Shown here in pieces: positions 1 to 8,126 of a DNA stretch of 54,640 bases. Location of the stretch: assembly GCA_938005315.1 (NCBI GenBank), contig CALLOB010000035.1:1-54640 (forward strand), given 5' to 3'. Every line of letters starts with the position of its first letter. The first letter of the stretch is position 1. The stretch is from an uncultured Phycisphaerae bacterium (GTDB lineage Bacteria > Planctomycetota > Phycisphaerae > UBA1845 > PWPN01). The position numbers and the translations under genes were made by a program. The notes beneath the pieces are model-generated. The model was not told the origin of the DNA. It ran no database searches and saw only the letters and a list, made by a program, of their open reading frames with translations.

Positions 1-196
1 CCATCTCCTCGCGGGTGAGGTTGCCGTCGCCGTCCGCGTCGGCATCCGGATGTCGCTGGAGGAACCTGGCCTTGCGCTCGTCGGCGGACTTCTTCGCCGC
101 GGCCGCATCGTCAGCCTGTTCGGCCCGGGCGGTCCCGGACGTGCCCCAGGCCAGGATGGCGACCAGAACACCGGTGATGATCCTTGGCGCGTTCAT
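1..196 (-). CDS. Secreted EF-hand protein, N-terminal part only
   Basis: Only the first 65 codons are in the window; the gene runs off the left edge. The start ATG is preceded by AGGAG eight bases upstream. Residues 1 to about 25 form a signal peptide (MNAPRII, a hydrophobic stretch, then a TARA cleavage region). A charged, Ala/Lys-rich linker follows. The visible end is a complete 12-residue EF-hand calcium loop, DADGDGNLTREE, with acidic residues at loop positions 1, 3, 5 and 12 and Gly at 6. Seen: export signal and one calcium loop. Inferred: a periplasmic or extracellular calcium-binding protein with more EF-hands beyond the edge. The partner or target cannot be told. Confidence 0.75.
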   Translation of the reverse strand, partial: MNAPRIITGVLVAILAWGTSGTARAEQADDAAAAKKSADERKARFLQRHPDADADGDGNLTREEM

Positions 197-540
197 GTGT
201 CTGCTCCTCTGTGGCCCCCCCGGCCAGACACGGGCGCGGCCGCACCTCGTGTGCCCGTGGCGGGTCATGTTGCTGCTGTCCACGGAGGACCAAACGCCCG
301 GGGCGGGGGTTTATTGCTGCGGCGGAAGGAAGAGGCGAAAGAACAGGCGAGAGAAAAAGGGCGAGTGAAACGACACCCACCCGATCAAGCAATCAAGGCA
401 AAAAGGGCAAAAAGGACACCCATCCAACGGCCGCGGCGGCAGCGAGAAGTGGACCAACATCGGCAGGGGGCCCCGATCAACATGGATCGGCAGTTTCCGG
501 CGGGCGGGTCCGATCGTGCGCCGGGGAGGCGGGCGGCGGC
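197..540. other. Intergenic region between HEAT-repeat gene and EF-hand gene
   Basis: No convincing gene is present. The left end carries the ribosome binding site of the EF-hand gene. The middle (about 320-370) is purine-rich on the plus strand, so pyrimidine-rich in the minus-strand transcript. A 6-bp inverted repeat, CCGATC/GATCGG (473-490), sits just downstream of the HEAT gene stop and could be a weak terminator, but it has no T tract. No recognisable promoter was found. Confidence 0.4.
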
Positions 541-2517
541 CTAGCCGGCCGGGATGGTCGAGCCGGCGGTGGTGGCGGCCTTGGCGACCGCGTTCTGCAT
601 GCGGGTGAGCCGCTGCGGCCAGTCGGGGACGTAGTCGGCCGGCAGGGTTCGCTGGAGGCGGGAGAAGAAATCCGCCGCCTGGGCGGGTGAGGACCGTGCG
701 AGCTGCACGAGGTACTCCTCGAGCTGGCCGGCCAGGGCCTCTCTCACCATCGGCTGGATCGCGGCTCCGGCCGCGGTGATCGCCCGCTCCGGCGCGGTGC
801 CGGCCAGGTGGGCCTGGACCAGTTTGCGGGCCACGCGCAGGCGTTCGTCGGTCTGCTCCGGCGGGATCAGTTCCTGGGCCCGGGCCAGCACCGTGGCGGC
901 CAGCGCGTGACGGCCGGTGGCCAGATAGGCATCGCCAAGCATCTCGCGTATCGCCACCGTCCGCCCCGGATCGGTGTTGGCCGTGCCGAGGGACTTCTCG
1001 GCATCCACGAGCAGATCCAGGCGGCGCGACGCGCTGGCCGGGTCGCCCGAGTTCCAGGTTTCGATGATCTGCAACTGCTGGTCTGCGGACAGCCGTCCGA
1101 ACACCGCCCGATAGGCATCCCAGGCCCGGGTCTGCACCGCCGGGGCCGGCTCGGTCTTGTTGTCCAGGCGGCTTCGCAGGGCCGCCAGCACCTCCTGGCC
1201 GCTACCGAGGCGTCCCAGAGCCTCGGCTGCCGCCTCGCGCACGCCGGGGTCGGGGTCGCCGGACAGCATCCGGAGCACCAGCGGGATCTGGTTCGGGTCA
1301 CCGATCCGCCCCAGGGCCCTGACGGCCGTTTGCCGGATGGCCGCCGGCTGGACGGCCTCGACGCTCTCGATCAGGTAGGGCAGGAAGGCCGGGTCGGCGA
1401 TCTCGCCCATCGAATCGACGATCTCCTGCCGCAGAACCGGGGCCAGCCCGCCGGCGGCAAGTCGATCCATCAGCGCCGTAACGACCTCGGCCGTCCCCGG
1501 CGGGCGGTCACCGTTGCCGCCGCGCAGGCACAGGCGCCCCAGGGCGTCGGCCGCGCAGGCCGCCACGTTGGGATCGGGATGGGCCAGTCCTTCGAGGCAG
1601 GCCGGGATGGATTCAGGTTCTCCCAGCCGACCTAGGGCGCGGTAGATCTCGGCCAGCACCACCGGGGAAGTCTCGCCGGCCAGCATGTTCAGCAGTCTGC
1701 GGTTGTCTTCCTTCTGCTGCTGAAGGTCGCGGAGAACCACCACCACCTGGCGGCGGACGGCCTCGTCGGCGTCGCTCACCATCTGGCGGACCTGCTGCAG
1801 CACCTCGCCGACCGGCGGCGTCGGCGTCGAGGCGACCATGGCCCCGTGGATGATCTCCAGGGCGATGAGACGATCCACCGACAGCGGCGACCGCAGCCAG
1901 GACAGCAGTCGGGCGGTGCGGTCGCCCTCGGTGCCCAGCAGCGCGTACAGCTCCTTGCTGCGGGCCACGAGAACCTCGGTGAGCATCTCCTCCTGCCGCT
2001 TCCTGACCCGCGAGGCCAAAGCGCCCTGGCCGGCCAGCCCGGGGTCCGCGGACCAGGCCAGCGCGTCCATGGCGGCCTTGACCAGCGCCGAGTTATTGTC
2101 GTCCAGGAGGGCCAGCAGACGATCGACGAACACGGGGTTGTCGAACTTGGTCTCGCTGAGCGCCTCGCAGATGGCCAGCTTGGCGGCGGTGTTGTTGCGC
2201 AGTTCCAGGATGTCCAGCAGGGCCTGGATGCCGGCGTCCGAGCCGGTGGCCAGAATCTGGAGGGCGGCCTGTTTGCGCGTGGCCGGGTCGGCCTCGCCGG
2301 TCAGCGCGGGAATCAGCGTGATGATCTGTGCCGCCACGGCAGGCGAGGTGGCCGGCTGAGAGGTTGAGGCTTGAGCGACCTCGCCGGGGGCCTGGACGGC
2401 GGCCGCCAGCATCACCACCGCCACCAGTGCCACGGCGACCGCGGCCGAAGACCGGCGCCCGCCCGGGCTCGTGTTCGGTGATGGCTTGGGCATCCGCCCG
2501 CTCGGCTCGCGCGTCAT
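541..2517 (-). CDS. Exported HEAT-repeat protein
   Basis: A 658-residue protein with a hydrophobic N-terminal segment at about residues 24-42 that can serve as signal peptide or anchor. The body is a series of roughly 30-35 residue alpha-helical repeats. They show the HEAT pattern in which Asp-Pro-Asp ends one helix and an Ala-rich helix ending in ALGRLG follows, for example DPDPGVREAAAEALGRLG. Similar units recur from about residue 80 to 450. The C-terminal 200 residues are Ala-rich helices without clear repeats, possibly TPR-like. HEAT solenoids are protein-binding scaffolds. No enzymatic motif is visible, so function is unknown. It is separated from asd by about 300 bases and probably has its own promoter. 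Confidence 0.75.
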   Translation of the reverse strand: MTREPSGRMPKPSPNTSPGGRRSSAAVAVALVAVVMLAAAVQAPGEVAQASTSQPATSPAVAAQIITLIPALTGEADPATRKQAALQILATGSDAGIQALLDILELRNNTAAKLAICEALSETKFDNPVFVDRLLALLDDNNSALVKAAMDALAWSADPGLAGQGALASRVRKRQEEMLTEVLVARSKELYALLGTEGDRTARLLSWLRSPLSVDRLIALEIIHGAMVASTPTPPVGEVLQQVRQMVSDADEAVRRQVVVVLRDLQQQKEDNRRLLNMLAGETSPVVLAEIYRALGRLGEPESIPACLEGLAHPDPNVAACAADALGRLCLRGGNGDRPPGTAEVVTALMDRLAAGGLAPVLRQEIVDSMGEIADPAFLPYLIESVEAVQPAAIRQTAVRALGRIGDPNQIPLVLRMLSGDPDPGVREAAAEALGRLGSGQEVLAALRSRLDNKTEPAPAVQTRAWDAYRAVFGRLSADQQLQIIETWNSGDPASASRRLDLLVDAEKSLGTANTDPGRTVAIREMLGDAYLATGRHALAATVLARAQELIPPEQTDERLRVARKLVQAHLAGTAPERAITAAGAAIQPMVREALAGQLEEYLVQLARSSPAQAADFFSRLQRTLPADYVPDWPQRLTRMQNAVAKAATTAGSTIPAG

Positions 2518-2811
2518 CTGCGGCGAATTCCCTCTCTAAGGTGGCTGGAAATTGTGTCCGGTGCGTCTCTTGTAACCGTTCGGACGCCGAACCGCAACCG
2601 CCGGTCTCCTGCGGGTCCGCCCGACGGCGGGAGCGCGGACTTCACGACGGCCGGTCCTCACAGTTTTTGACGCGATTTGGAAGGAATGGTTAGCAGCAAA
2701 TCCGGGAAATACGGGGGCACGGGGCCGCCGGCTTCCGCCTGGACCGCGTTGACGCGAAACCGGGCCCGGAGTGGACTGAGCCTGCGACCATCGGCGTGCG
2801 GCCGCAGCGGG

Positions 2812-3810
2812 TCACAGCAGTTCGGCGATCTGCACGGCATTCAGAGCGGCGCCCTTGCGGAGTTGATCGCCGCTGATGAACATCTCGATGCCGCAGCCGT
2901 CGGGCTGGCTGATATCCTGCCGGATTCGGCCCACCAGCACGTCGTCGCCGTCGGTGGCGTCCATGGGCATCGGAAAATAGTTGGCCGCCCGGTCATCGAC
3001 CACCCGGACGCCCGGAGCGCTGGCCAGGATCTCACGCACCTGGTTCTCGGTCACCGGTCTGGAGAAGGTGATGTTGATGGACTCCGAGTGGGCCCGCAGG
3101 ACCGGGACCCGCACGCAGGTCGCGGTGATGAGGATGTCCTGGTCGTGGAACATCTTGCGGGTCTCGTTGACCATCTTGGTCTCTTCCTCGTTGTAACCGT
3201 TCTCCCCGACCTTGGAGTTGTGGCTGAACAGATTGAAGGCGAGGCGGTGCGGCAGGACCCTGGGCGTCACCGGCTTGCCGGCCAGGAGATCGCGGGTCTG
3301 CTCCTCGAGTTCGACCATGGCCTGGTAGCCGGCCCCGCTGGCGGCCTGGTAGGTGCTGACCACCAGGCGGCGGATCGGGCAGAACTTGTGCAGCGGCCAG
3401 ACCGGCACGACCATGAGGATGGTCGAGCAGTTGGGGTTGGCGATGATCCCCTGGTGCTGGCGGACGTCCTGCGGGTTGACCTCCGGGACCACCAGCGGCG
3501 TCCTGGGATCCATGCGGAAGGCCGAGGAGTTGTCCACCACCACCGCGCCGGCCGCCGCCGCCGCGGGGGCGAACTTCTTGCTCACCGATCCGCCGGCGGA
3601 GAACAGGGCGATGTCAATGCCCTTGAATGCGTTTTCGGTCAGCTCGATGACCGTGTACTCCCTGCCCTTGAAAGCTATCTTCTTGCCGGCCGAGCGGCTC
3701 GAGGCCATCAGCGTCAGCTGATCGAAGGGAAAGCTCCGCTGTTCGAGCACCCGGAGGAACTCCTGCCCCACCGCTCCGGTCACGCCCACCACCGCGACAT
3801 GTCTGCTCAT
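2812..3810 (-). CDS. asd: Aspartate-semialdehyde dehydrogenase
   Basis: Catalyses NADPH-dependent reduction of aspartyl-phosphate to aspartate-semialdehyde, the branch point to lysine/diaminopimelate, threonine and methionine; cytoplasmic. The 332-residue protein has the usual family length. The N-terminal nucleotide loop is GVTGAVG (residues 9-15). The catalytic Cys is C128 in NPNCST, Q155 lies in TYQAASGAG, and the substrate/base pair is R234 and H241 in CVRVPVLRAHSES. The reading frame stays open far upstream through the tRNA-His gene. The start at 3810 was chosen because MSRHVAVVG begins the Rossmann fold and GGGAG lies about 10 bases upstream. It stands alone, with no other lysine-pathway gene in the window. 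Confidence 0.95.
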   Translation of the reverse strand: MSRHVAVVGVTGAVGQEFLRVLEQRSFPFDQLTLMASSRSAGKKIAFKGREYTVIELTENAFKGIDIALFSAGGSVSKKFAPAAAAAGAVVVDNSSAFRMDPRTPLVVPEVNPQDVRQHQGIIANPNCSTILMVVPVWPLHKFCPIRRLVVSTYQAASGAGYQAMVELEEQTRDLLAGKPVTPRVLPHRLAFNLFSHNSKVGENGYNEEETKMVNETRKMFHDQDILITATCVRVPVLRAHSESINITFSRPVTENQVREILASAPGVRVVDDRAANYFPMPMDATDGDDVLVGRIRQDISQPDGCGIEMFISGDQLRKGAALNAVQIAELL

Positions 3811-4182
3811 GGCTGCTGGACTCCCGCGATCTCCTTGTCGCTTTTCACCGTCCGGCCTGACGGTCTGGCGACCGTCGGAGGCCTGAAACCCCTGGCCCGA
3901 TGTCTTGCCCGGGTTCCAGGGGCCAAGCCGGGCCAGATTATCCGATCGGGGGGCTCCGCGTAAAGCAAGGCGGCTGCACCTGCGCGCCAACGGGTCTGGA
4001 CCGGCAATCGAGCCGCCTGAGTTGTCCCGGATCCGCACGCAGGCGTCAAAAGGCCCCCCGGCCCGCCCGGGGCCCGCTGCGCCAGGCCCCACCGGGGGGT
4101 TGCATCCCTTTCTGCGGCTGATTATCATCGCGCCATCCAGACCGGTTCCCCCCGCAAGAGCCGCGGCCCGGGCCGGCCGACG
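3811..4182. other. Intergenic region upstream of asd and tRNA-His
   Basis: No gene is supported. It holds the asd leader on the minus strand, including a 7-bp inverted repeat CCCCTGG/CCAGGGG (3889-3895 and 3916-3922). Toward the right end is the tRNA-His promoter candidate on the plus strand. I see no lysine-riboswitch-like structure. Confidence 0.4.
4100..4128 (+). promoter_or_regulatory. Candidate housekeeping promoter for tRNA-His
   Basis: TTGCAT (4100-4105) and TATCAT (4123-4128) are separated by exactly 17 bases. The -10 element matches TATAAT at five of six positions; the -35 element keeps TTG. The predicted start near 4135 gives a leader of about 47 bases before the tRNA. This is a sequence match only. 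Confidence 0.5.
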
Positions 4183-4256
4183 GTGAGTGTAGCTCAGTTG
4201 GTTAGAGCACGAGGTTGTGGTCCTCGGGGTCGGGGGTTCGAGTCCCCTCACTCACC
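4183..4256 (+). tRNA. tRNA-His (GTG anticodon)
   Basis: A 74-base cloverleaf. The acceptor stem GTGAGTG pairs with CACTCAC, and the D arm is GCTC/GAGC. The anticodon stem CGAGG/CCTCG encloses the loop TTGTGGT, so the anticodon is GTG. The T arm GGGGG/CCCCT encloses TTCGAGT. The discriminator base at 4256 is C and the base before the acceptor (4182) is G. This allows the G-1:C73 pair that identifies bacterial tRNA-His, so the mature 5' end is probably 4182. CCA is not encoded. Confidence 0.97.
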
Positions 4257-4654
4257 CTTTTATCTGACAAATACTTGCGACACGGCGGCGTTTTCCGCCT
4301 TTCCCGCGGCGGGCCATGACGCGCAGTCGCGTAGGAGCTCCCGCCGGCAAGGGCTGCGCGCGTTTATCGTACACCCCGCCGGAAAAACGCATCCGGTGCC
4401 GCAGCAGGAACATGCCTGCCACCGGAGGCGATGGCCTGGTCGGCCCGGGCAGACACCGATCGTTGCGGCAAGCCCATCTTTCCGCGCTTCGGGCCTGATG
4501 CCCGCCGCAGCCGCGACCGCTCGGGCCAAAGCCCCGACCGCCGGCCGTGCGCAGCCCCGCCGTTGCCCCAACCGGACCGGATGCTAACATGGTGCCGCTG
4601 GATGTGGTCCGCCGGCGCGGCCCGGCCATCCCGGCAAGCCGGAGACGGATCAAC
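4257..4654. other. Intergenic region after tRNA-His
   Basis: Open frames occur here on both strands but none shows family motifs or a ribosome binding site. The only structured element noted is the short hairpin just after the tRNA. The right end holds the ribosome binding site GGAG of the next gene. Confidence 0.4.
4284..4302 (+). terminator. Possible terminator after tRNA-His
   Basis: GGCGG (4284-4288) and CCGCC (4295-4299) form a 5-bp GC stem with a six-base loop and are followed by TTT. The stem is short and the T run weak, so this is a tentative call. Confidence 0.3.
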
Positions 4655-5071
4655 GTGACCAGGCTGAACAAGATACGCATGCTGATCGCGGTGGCGGGCA
4701 TTCTCGTGGTCGGGCTGGCCCTCAGTGTCCAGAGCAGGCATAGGAATCTCGAGCACTACCGCGAGAACATCGGCACGGTGACGACGATTGATACCGCCGC
4801 CCGTCAGGCGGGCCTGGAAATCATCCATCCCCGAACGGGTCAGAAGCTGAGCCTGACGGGCAAGCTGCCCGACGAATGCCCGATCACGATCGACGGTGCG
4901 CCGGCCTCATTCAATGACATCCGTGTCGGCGACCGGGTGCTGCTGAAGCGTCGTGGCATGAACATCCTGGCGGTGGATGTGCAGCGCGCCGGGGTTGCGG
5001 CCGGATCCGTGGCGGCCGACGCCGCTTCCACCGCGCCGGAGGCCACTGCGTCTGCGCCGCACACCGAGTAG
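4655..5071 (+). CDS. Membrane-anchored small beta-domain protein, copy 1
   Basis: A 138-residue protein with one N-terminal membrane segment (about residues 10-24) and a soluble domain of about 70 residues. The domain pattern is a GTVTTID strand, an alternating middle, LPDECPITIDG and VGDRVLL, which suggests a small beta-barrel (OB-like) fold. The tail is Ala/Thr-rich. The GTG start at 4655 is chosen because GGAG lies about 10 bases upstream and it places the membrane segment at the N-terminus; an ATG at 4589 is in frame. It is paralogous to the protein at 10839-11258: both have a membrane anchor, a P-[DE]-[DE]-CPI element, a VGDR or TGDR turn and an R-R end. It directly precedes a glycosyltransferase gene. 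No known function. Confidence 0.65.
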   Translation: MTRLNKIRMLIAVAGILVVGLALSVQSRHRNLEHYRENIGTVTTIDTAARQAGLEIIHPRTGQKLSLTGKLPDECPITIDGAPASFNDIRVGDRVLLKRRGMNILAVDVQRAGVAAGSVAADAASTAPEATASAPHTE

Positions 5072-5111
5072 ACCATCACGGAGCCCCTCTCCGGCCTTCC
5101 GGAAGCCTCGC

Positions 5112-6749
5112 GTGTCTCGAATCCCGATGCCGACGGTGATCTGCCTGTTGTTGCTGGGTGCAGGAGCCGCTGCGCACATCGCCTATCTGCTGAACGACTG
5201 CCCGCTGGACCTCTCCGGCGACGAGGCCCACTACTGGGAATGGGCCCGCCGGCCGGACCTGAGTTACTACAGCAAGGGTCCGCTGGTCGCATACATCATC
5301 GCCGGGTCGCGTTGGCTGCTCGCGGAGTTCTCATTGCGTACGGTCGGCACCGAGATGCTGGCCGTGCGGCTGCCGGCCGTCGGGCTGTCGTTCCTCACCG
5401 GCCTGGGGCTGTACGTCCTGTCCAGAATGGCGCTGGGCAGGCCGGGGGCGGCGCTGGCCTCGGTGGCCCTGACGTTCACGATCCCCATCCTGGCGGTGGG
5501 GTCGCTGCTGATGACCATCGACGCCCCGCTGGTCTGTGCGTGGACGTGGGCCCTGGTGGCGTTCCTGCGGGCAACCCGGCGCGACGCGATGCCGGCGTGG
5601 ATCACCGGCGGGCTGCTGGTGGCCGTCGGCATCCTGGCCAAGTACACGATGGTGCTGATGTACCCGGTGGGGGTGCTGGCCCTGGCCACCGACCCGGTAT
5701 CCAGGCGATTGTTCCGCCGGCCGGGGCCTTACGTGGCCGGCCTGCTCGGGTTGACGGGCTTCGTGCCGATCGTGCTGTGGAACATGCGCCATGACTGGGT
5801 CAGCTTGCGCCATGTGGCCGGCCAGGCGGGTGTGAGCGGGGGCTTTTCGCTGGATCCGATCGGACCGCTCGCCTATCTCGGCGGGCAACTGGGCGTGGCG
5901 GGCTTGTGGGCCGTGGGGATGATCTGGGGAGCGGTGGATCTATGGCTCCGGCCGCGCGCCGGCGACCGCGAGCGGCAGGACCTCTGCGCCGCACGGTGGC
6001 TGTGCCTTGCGACGCTCGTGCCCTGGGCCGCATTCCTCCCGTTCAGCCTGATCACGAAGATTCAGCCCAACTGGCCGGCGGTCGCGCTGGTCGGGGGCAC
6101 TGTGCTTTTGCCGTTGTGGCTGCACAGGCGGCTGAACCTCCCGACGCCGGCCGGTCGGGCCGGGGCCCGGGTGTTTATCGCGGTTGGCGCGATCCTGGGG
6201 GCTGGCAGTGTGCTGATCATGCACCGCACCGATGTGCTGATGCCGCTGATGGCCCGGCTGGCCCGCAACGCACCTCCCTGGGAACTGACGCCGGTCGCGA
6301 AATATGATCCTGCGGCCAGGCTGCGGGGCTGGTCGCAGCTGGGCCGCGCGGTCGGCGAAGTGCTGGCGGAGGAACAGGCCGACGGGCGCGATCCGTTCAT
6401 CGTCGCGGATCACTACCAGCTGGCCGGCCAGATCGCCTTCTATTGCCCGGGAAGGCCGACCGTGTATAACATCCAGTCGGCCCTCGGTGACCGCATGAAC
6501 CAATACGACATCTGGGAAAACCCCATCCGCGATGCCGGCCGCTTCCTGGGCCGGCCCTGCATCTACGTCGGAGCTTATCGCCGGGAGCTGACCGGCGACG
6601 GCGGCGGCCCGGCGGCCATGCCCGGGCTGCGGTTGCGGCGGACCGTCGAGCACATGGTCCGCGGGCAGCGCGTCCGGGTCTGGTCGATCTTCACCTGCCC
6701 GTCTTACGCGGGCTTGTCGCCTTCGGGCGGGAGCCCGCGTGCATTCTGA
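5112..6749 (+). CDS. GT-C type glycosyltransferase (ArnT/PMT-like), copy 1
   Basis: A polytopic membrane protein of about 545 residues with roughly ten hydrophobic segments. After the first membrane segment comes the acidic loop SGDEAHYWEWA. This is the position where family GT39/GT83 enzymes carry the catalytic Asp/Glu that handles a polyprenyl-phosphate sugar. The C-terminal periplasmic part contains VADHYQLAGQIAFYCPG, a motif common in this family. Such enzymes move a sugar from a lipid carrier onto lipid A, protein or glycan outside the cytoplasmic membrane. GTG 5112 follows GGAAG; ATG 5127 is an equally possible start. It is followed by two PAP2 phosphatases with overlapping starts, so this is one operon. 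The acceptor is unknown. Confidence 0.8.
   Translation: MSRIPMPTVICLLLLGAGAAAHIAYLLNDCPLDLSGDEAHYWEWARRPDLSYYSKGPLVAYIIAGSRWLLAEFSLRTVGTEMLAVRLPAVGLSFLTGLGLYVLSRMALGRPGAALASVALTFTIPILAVGSLLMTIDAPLVCAWTWALVAFLRATRRDAMPAWITGGLLVAVGILAKYTMVLMYPVGVLALATDPVSRRLFRRPGPYVAGLLGLTGFVPIVLWNMRHDWVSLRHVAGQAGVSGGFSLDPIGPLAYLGGQLGVAGLWAVGMIWGAVDLWLRPRAGDRERQDLCAARWLCLATLVPWAAFLPFSLITKIQPNWPAVALVGGTVLLPLWLHRRLNLPTPAGRAGARVFIAVGAILGAGSVLIMHRTDVLMPLMARLARNAPPWELTPVAKYDPAARLRGWSQLGRAVGEVLAEEQADGRDPFIVADHYQLAGQIAFYCPGRPTVYNIQSALGDRMNQYDIWENPIRDAGRFLGRPCIYVGAYRRELTGDGGGPAAMPGLRLRRTVEHMVRGQRVRVWSIFTCPSYAGLSPSGGSPRAF
6706..6740 (+). repeat. Stable hairpin with UUCG loop over a gene junction
   Basis: ACGCGGGCT (6706-6714) is the exact reverse complement of AGCCCGCGT (6732-6740). 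Inside it CGCC-TTCG-GGCG forms a second stem closed by a cUUCGg tetraloop. The structure covers the last codons of the glycosyltransferase and touches the GTG start of the next gene (6739). The GGGAG ribosome binding site (6729-6733) overlaps its right side. It may be a dispersed palindromic repeat or a translational control element. Confidence 0.6.
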
Positions 6750-7410
6750 TCGCAGTGAGCCGGGCTGGATCGCGCGACGGTGGCCTTTTCTGGTCGCAGG
6801 GCTGCTGATTGCGAGCGGCTTTGCGGGCCTGGATGAGGCGGTCTATGCCTGGTGCCGCCGCTATACCATGCCCGATCCGACCCGGATCGAGCTTCATCGA
6901 CAGATGGCATGGATCTGGGATGTCGTGCGATTTCCGGCCTCCGCGGCCGGCGGGCTGGGCGTTTTCTTCCTGGCCCTGCTGATGCAGCCGTGGCGGTGGC
7001 CTCGCTTCACGCTGGCGCTGATTGCCTGCGTGTCCGCGGACCTCACGGGATTCGTGCTCAAGCTGGTGGTTGGCCGGGTAAGGCCCAATCGGGCGGCACA
7101 TGGCTCGCACCTGGAGTTCCTCCCCCCGTTTGGGGGATTCCGCGAGGACTCCGCGGTTGCCTTCCCGTCCGGCGAGGCCACGGCGGCGTTCGCCCTGGCG
7201 ACAGTGCTGGCTCTGCTCTGGCCGCGATGGCGCCGGCTGTTCTACGGCGTCGCGGTCGTATCGTCGGTGTCGCGTCTGCTGAAGGGCGCCCATTACCTCA
7301 GTGATGTCGCCGCCGGCGCGCTGCTGGGAACGCTTCTGGCAGGGCTGGTCTTCAATCGACTGCGGGACCGCTTTGATCGCCTTCACCCGGTCGCAGCGGT
7401 GCCGTCATGA
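6739..7410 (+). CDS. PAP2-family phosphatase with altered motif 2
   Basis: A 223-residue membrane protein of the type 2 phosphatidic acid phosphatase family, which hydrolyses lipid phosphates or pyrophosphates on the outer side of the membrane. Motif 1 is KLVVGRVRP (108-116) and motif 3 is SRLLKGAHYLSD (178-189), with nucleophile H185 and D189. Motif 2 reads FPSGEAT: the usual PSGH histidine, which helps the leaving group, is Glu at 146. About five membrane segments are visible. The start is GTG with GGGAG upstream, overlapping the preceding gene by 11 bases. The second PAP2 gene overlaps its stop (ATGA). Undecaprenyl-pyrophosphate or lipid A phosphate is a possible substrate. Confidence 0.85.
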   Translation: MHSDRSEPGWIARRWPFLVAGLLIASGFAGLDEAVYAWCRRYTMPDPTRIELHRQMAWIWDVVRFPASAAGGLGVFFLALLMQPWRWPRFTLALIACVSADLTGFVLKLVVGRVRPNRAAHGSHLEFLPPFGGFREDSAVAFPSGEATAAFALATVLALLWPRWRRLFYGVAVVSSVSRLLKGAHYLSDVAAGALLGTLLAGLVFNRLRDRFDRLHPVAAVPS

Positions 7411-8126
7411 GCAGGCTTGACCCCGTGCCCGCAGGAGTCTCGCCGGCGACGCCCGACCGCCCCTGCCTGGACTGGACGCTTCCGGCGGCGGCCGTACTGG
7501 TCGTCCTGGCGCTGCTTTCACTGAGTATCGACTCCTGGTTCGTGACATGGATCAACACCTGGGCCGGCGACGGCATGTGGCCGCGGAGACTGTTGAAGTG
7601 GCCGCGTCTGCTGTTCGAGTGGTGGACGCCGACCCTGCTGACCGCATGGTTGTTGTGGCGGGCCGCCGGGTGGCGGCGGCTCATCTCGGCCGCGGCAGGC
7701 TTCGCCGGCATGCTGACGACGGTTCACGGCCTCAAGGTTCTCGTGGGCCGGGGGCGGCCGGAACTGGGTCTCGGCCCGTTCCACTTCGTCTTTCCCGGCG
7801 ACAGCCTGCTGGGATTCGACAGCTTCCCATCCGGCCACACCGCCAACGCCGTGCTGTTGGCGATGCTCATCGGTCTGTACTGGCGGGCCTCACGCTGGGT
7901 GCTGCTGCCGGCGGCCGTGCTGGTGGGCCTGGGCCGAATTGCACAGGAACGGCACTATCTCTCGGACACGCTGTTCGCGGCCGCCATCGCCCTGATCTGG
8001 ATCTACCTGCCCTGGCGCTGTCTGGGAGCGGCGGCATTCGCGCCGATTCACCGTGCCGAGCCGGCAGGTGCCGCGCCCTCGCCCCCCGCCGCCGCGGAAG
8101 ACGACCCGCCCCCGCAAGTCGGTTGA
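7407..8126 (+). CDS. PAP2-family lipid phosphatase
   Basis: A 239-residue polytopic protein with all three PAP2 motifs: KVLVGRGRP (110-118), SFPSGHT with H144, and GRIAQERHYLSD (176-187) with nucleophile H183 and D187. Unlike its upstream neighbour, motif 2 is canonical, so it is probably catalytically complete. The ATG overlaps the neighbour's TGA by four bases, implying translational coupling. The C-terminus is low-complexity Ala/Pro and overlaps the end of the convergent glycosyltransferase gene by 79 bases. The family dephosphorylates polyprenyl pyrophosphates or lipid A. In this context it probably recycles or trims the lipid carriers used by the flanking glycosyltransferases; that is an inference. 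Confidence 0.9.
   Translation: MSRLDPVPAGVSPATPDRPCLDWTLPAAAVLVVLALLSLSIDSWFVTWINTWAGDGMWPRRLLKWPRLLFEWWTPTLLTAWLLWRAAGWRRLISAAAGFAGMLTTVHGLKVLVGRGRPELGLGPFHFVFPGDSLLGFDSFPSGHTANAVLLAMLIGLYWRASRWVLLPAAVLVGLGRIAQERHYLSDTLFAAAIALIWIYLPWRCLGAAAFAPIHRAEPAGAAPSPPAAAEDDPPPQVG

Noticed and set aside
3811-4251. Long N-terminal extension of the aspartate-semialdehyde dehydrogenase frame
   Set aside because: It would run through the tRNA-His gene. The conserved protein begins at 3810, where a ribosome binding site is present.
4364-4828. Several long open frames on the minus strand between tRNA-His and the first small anchored protein
   Set aside because: They overlap each other and the plus-strand gene, have no ribosome binding sites or domain motifs, and look like high-GC spurious frames.
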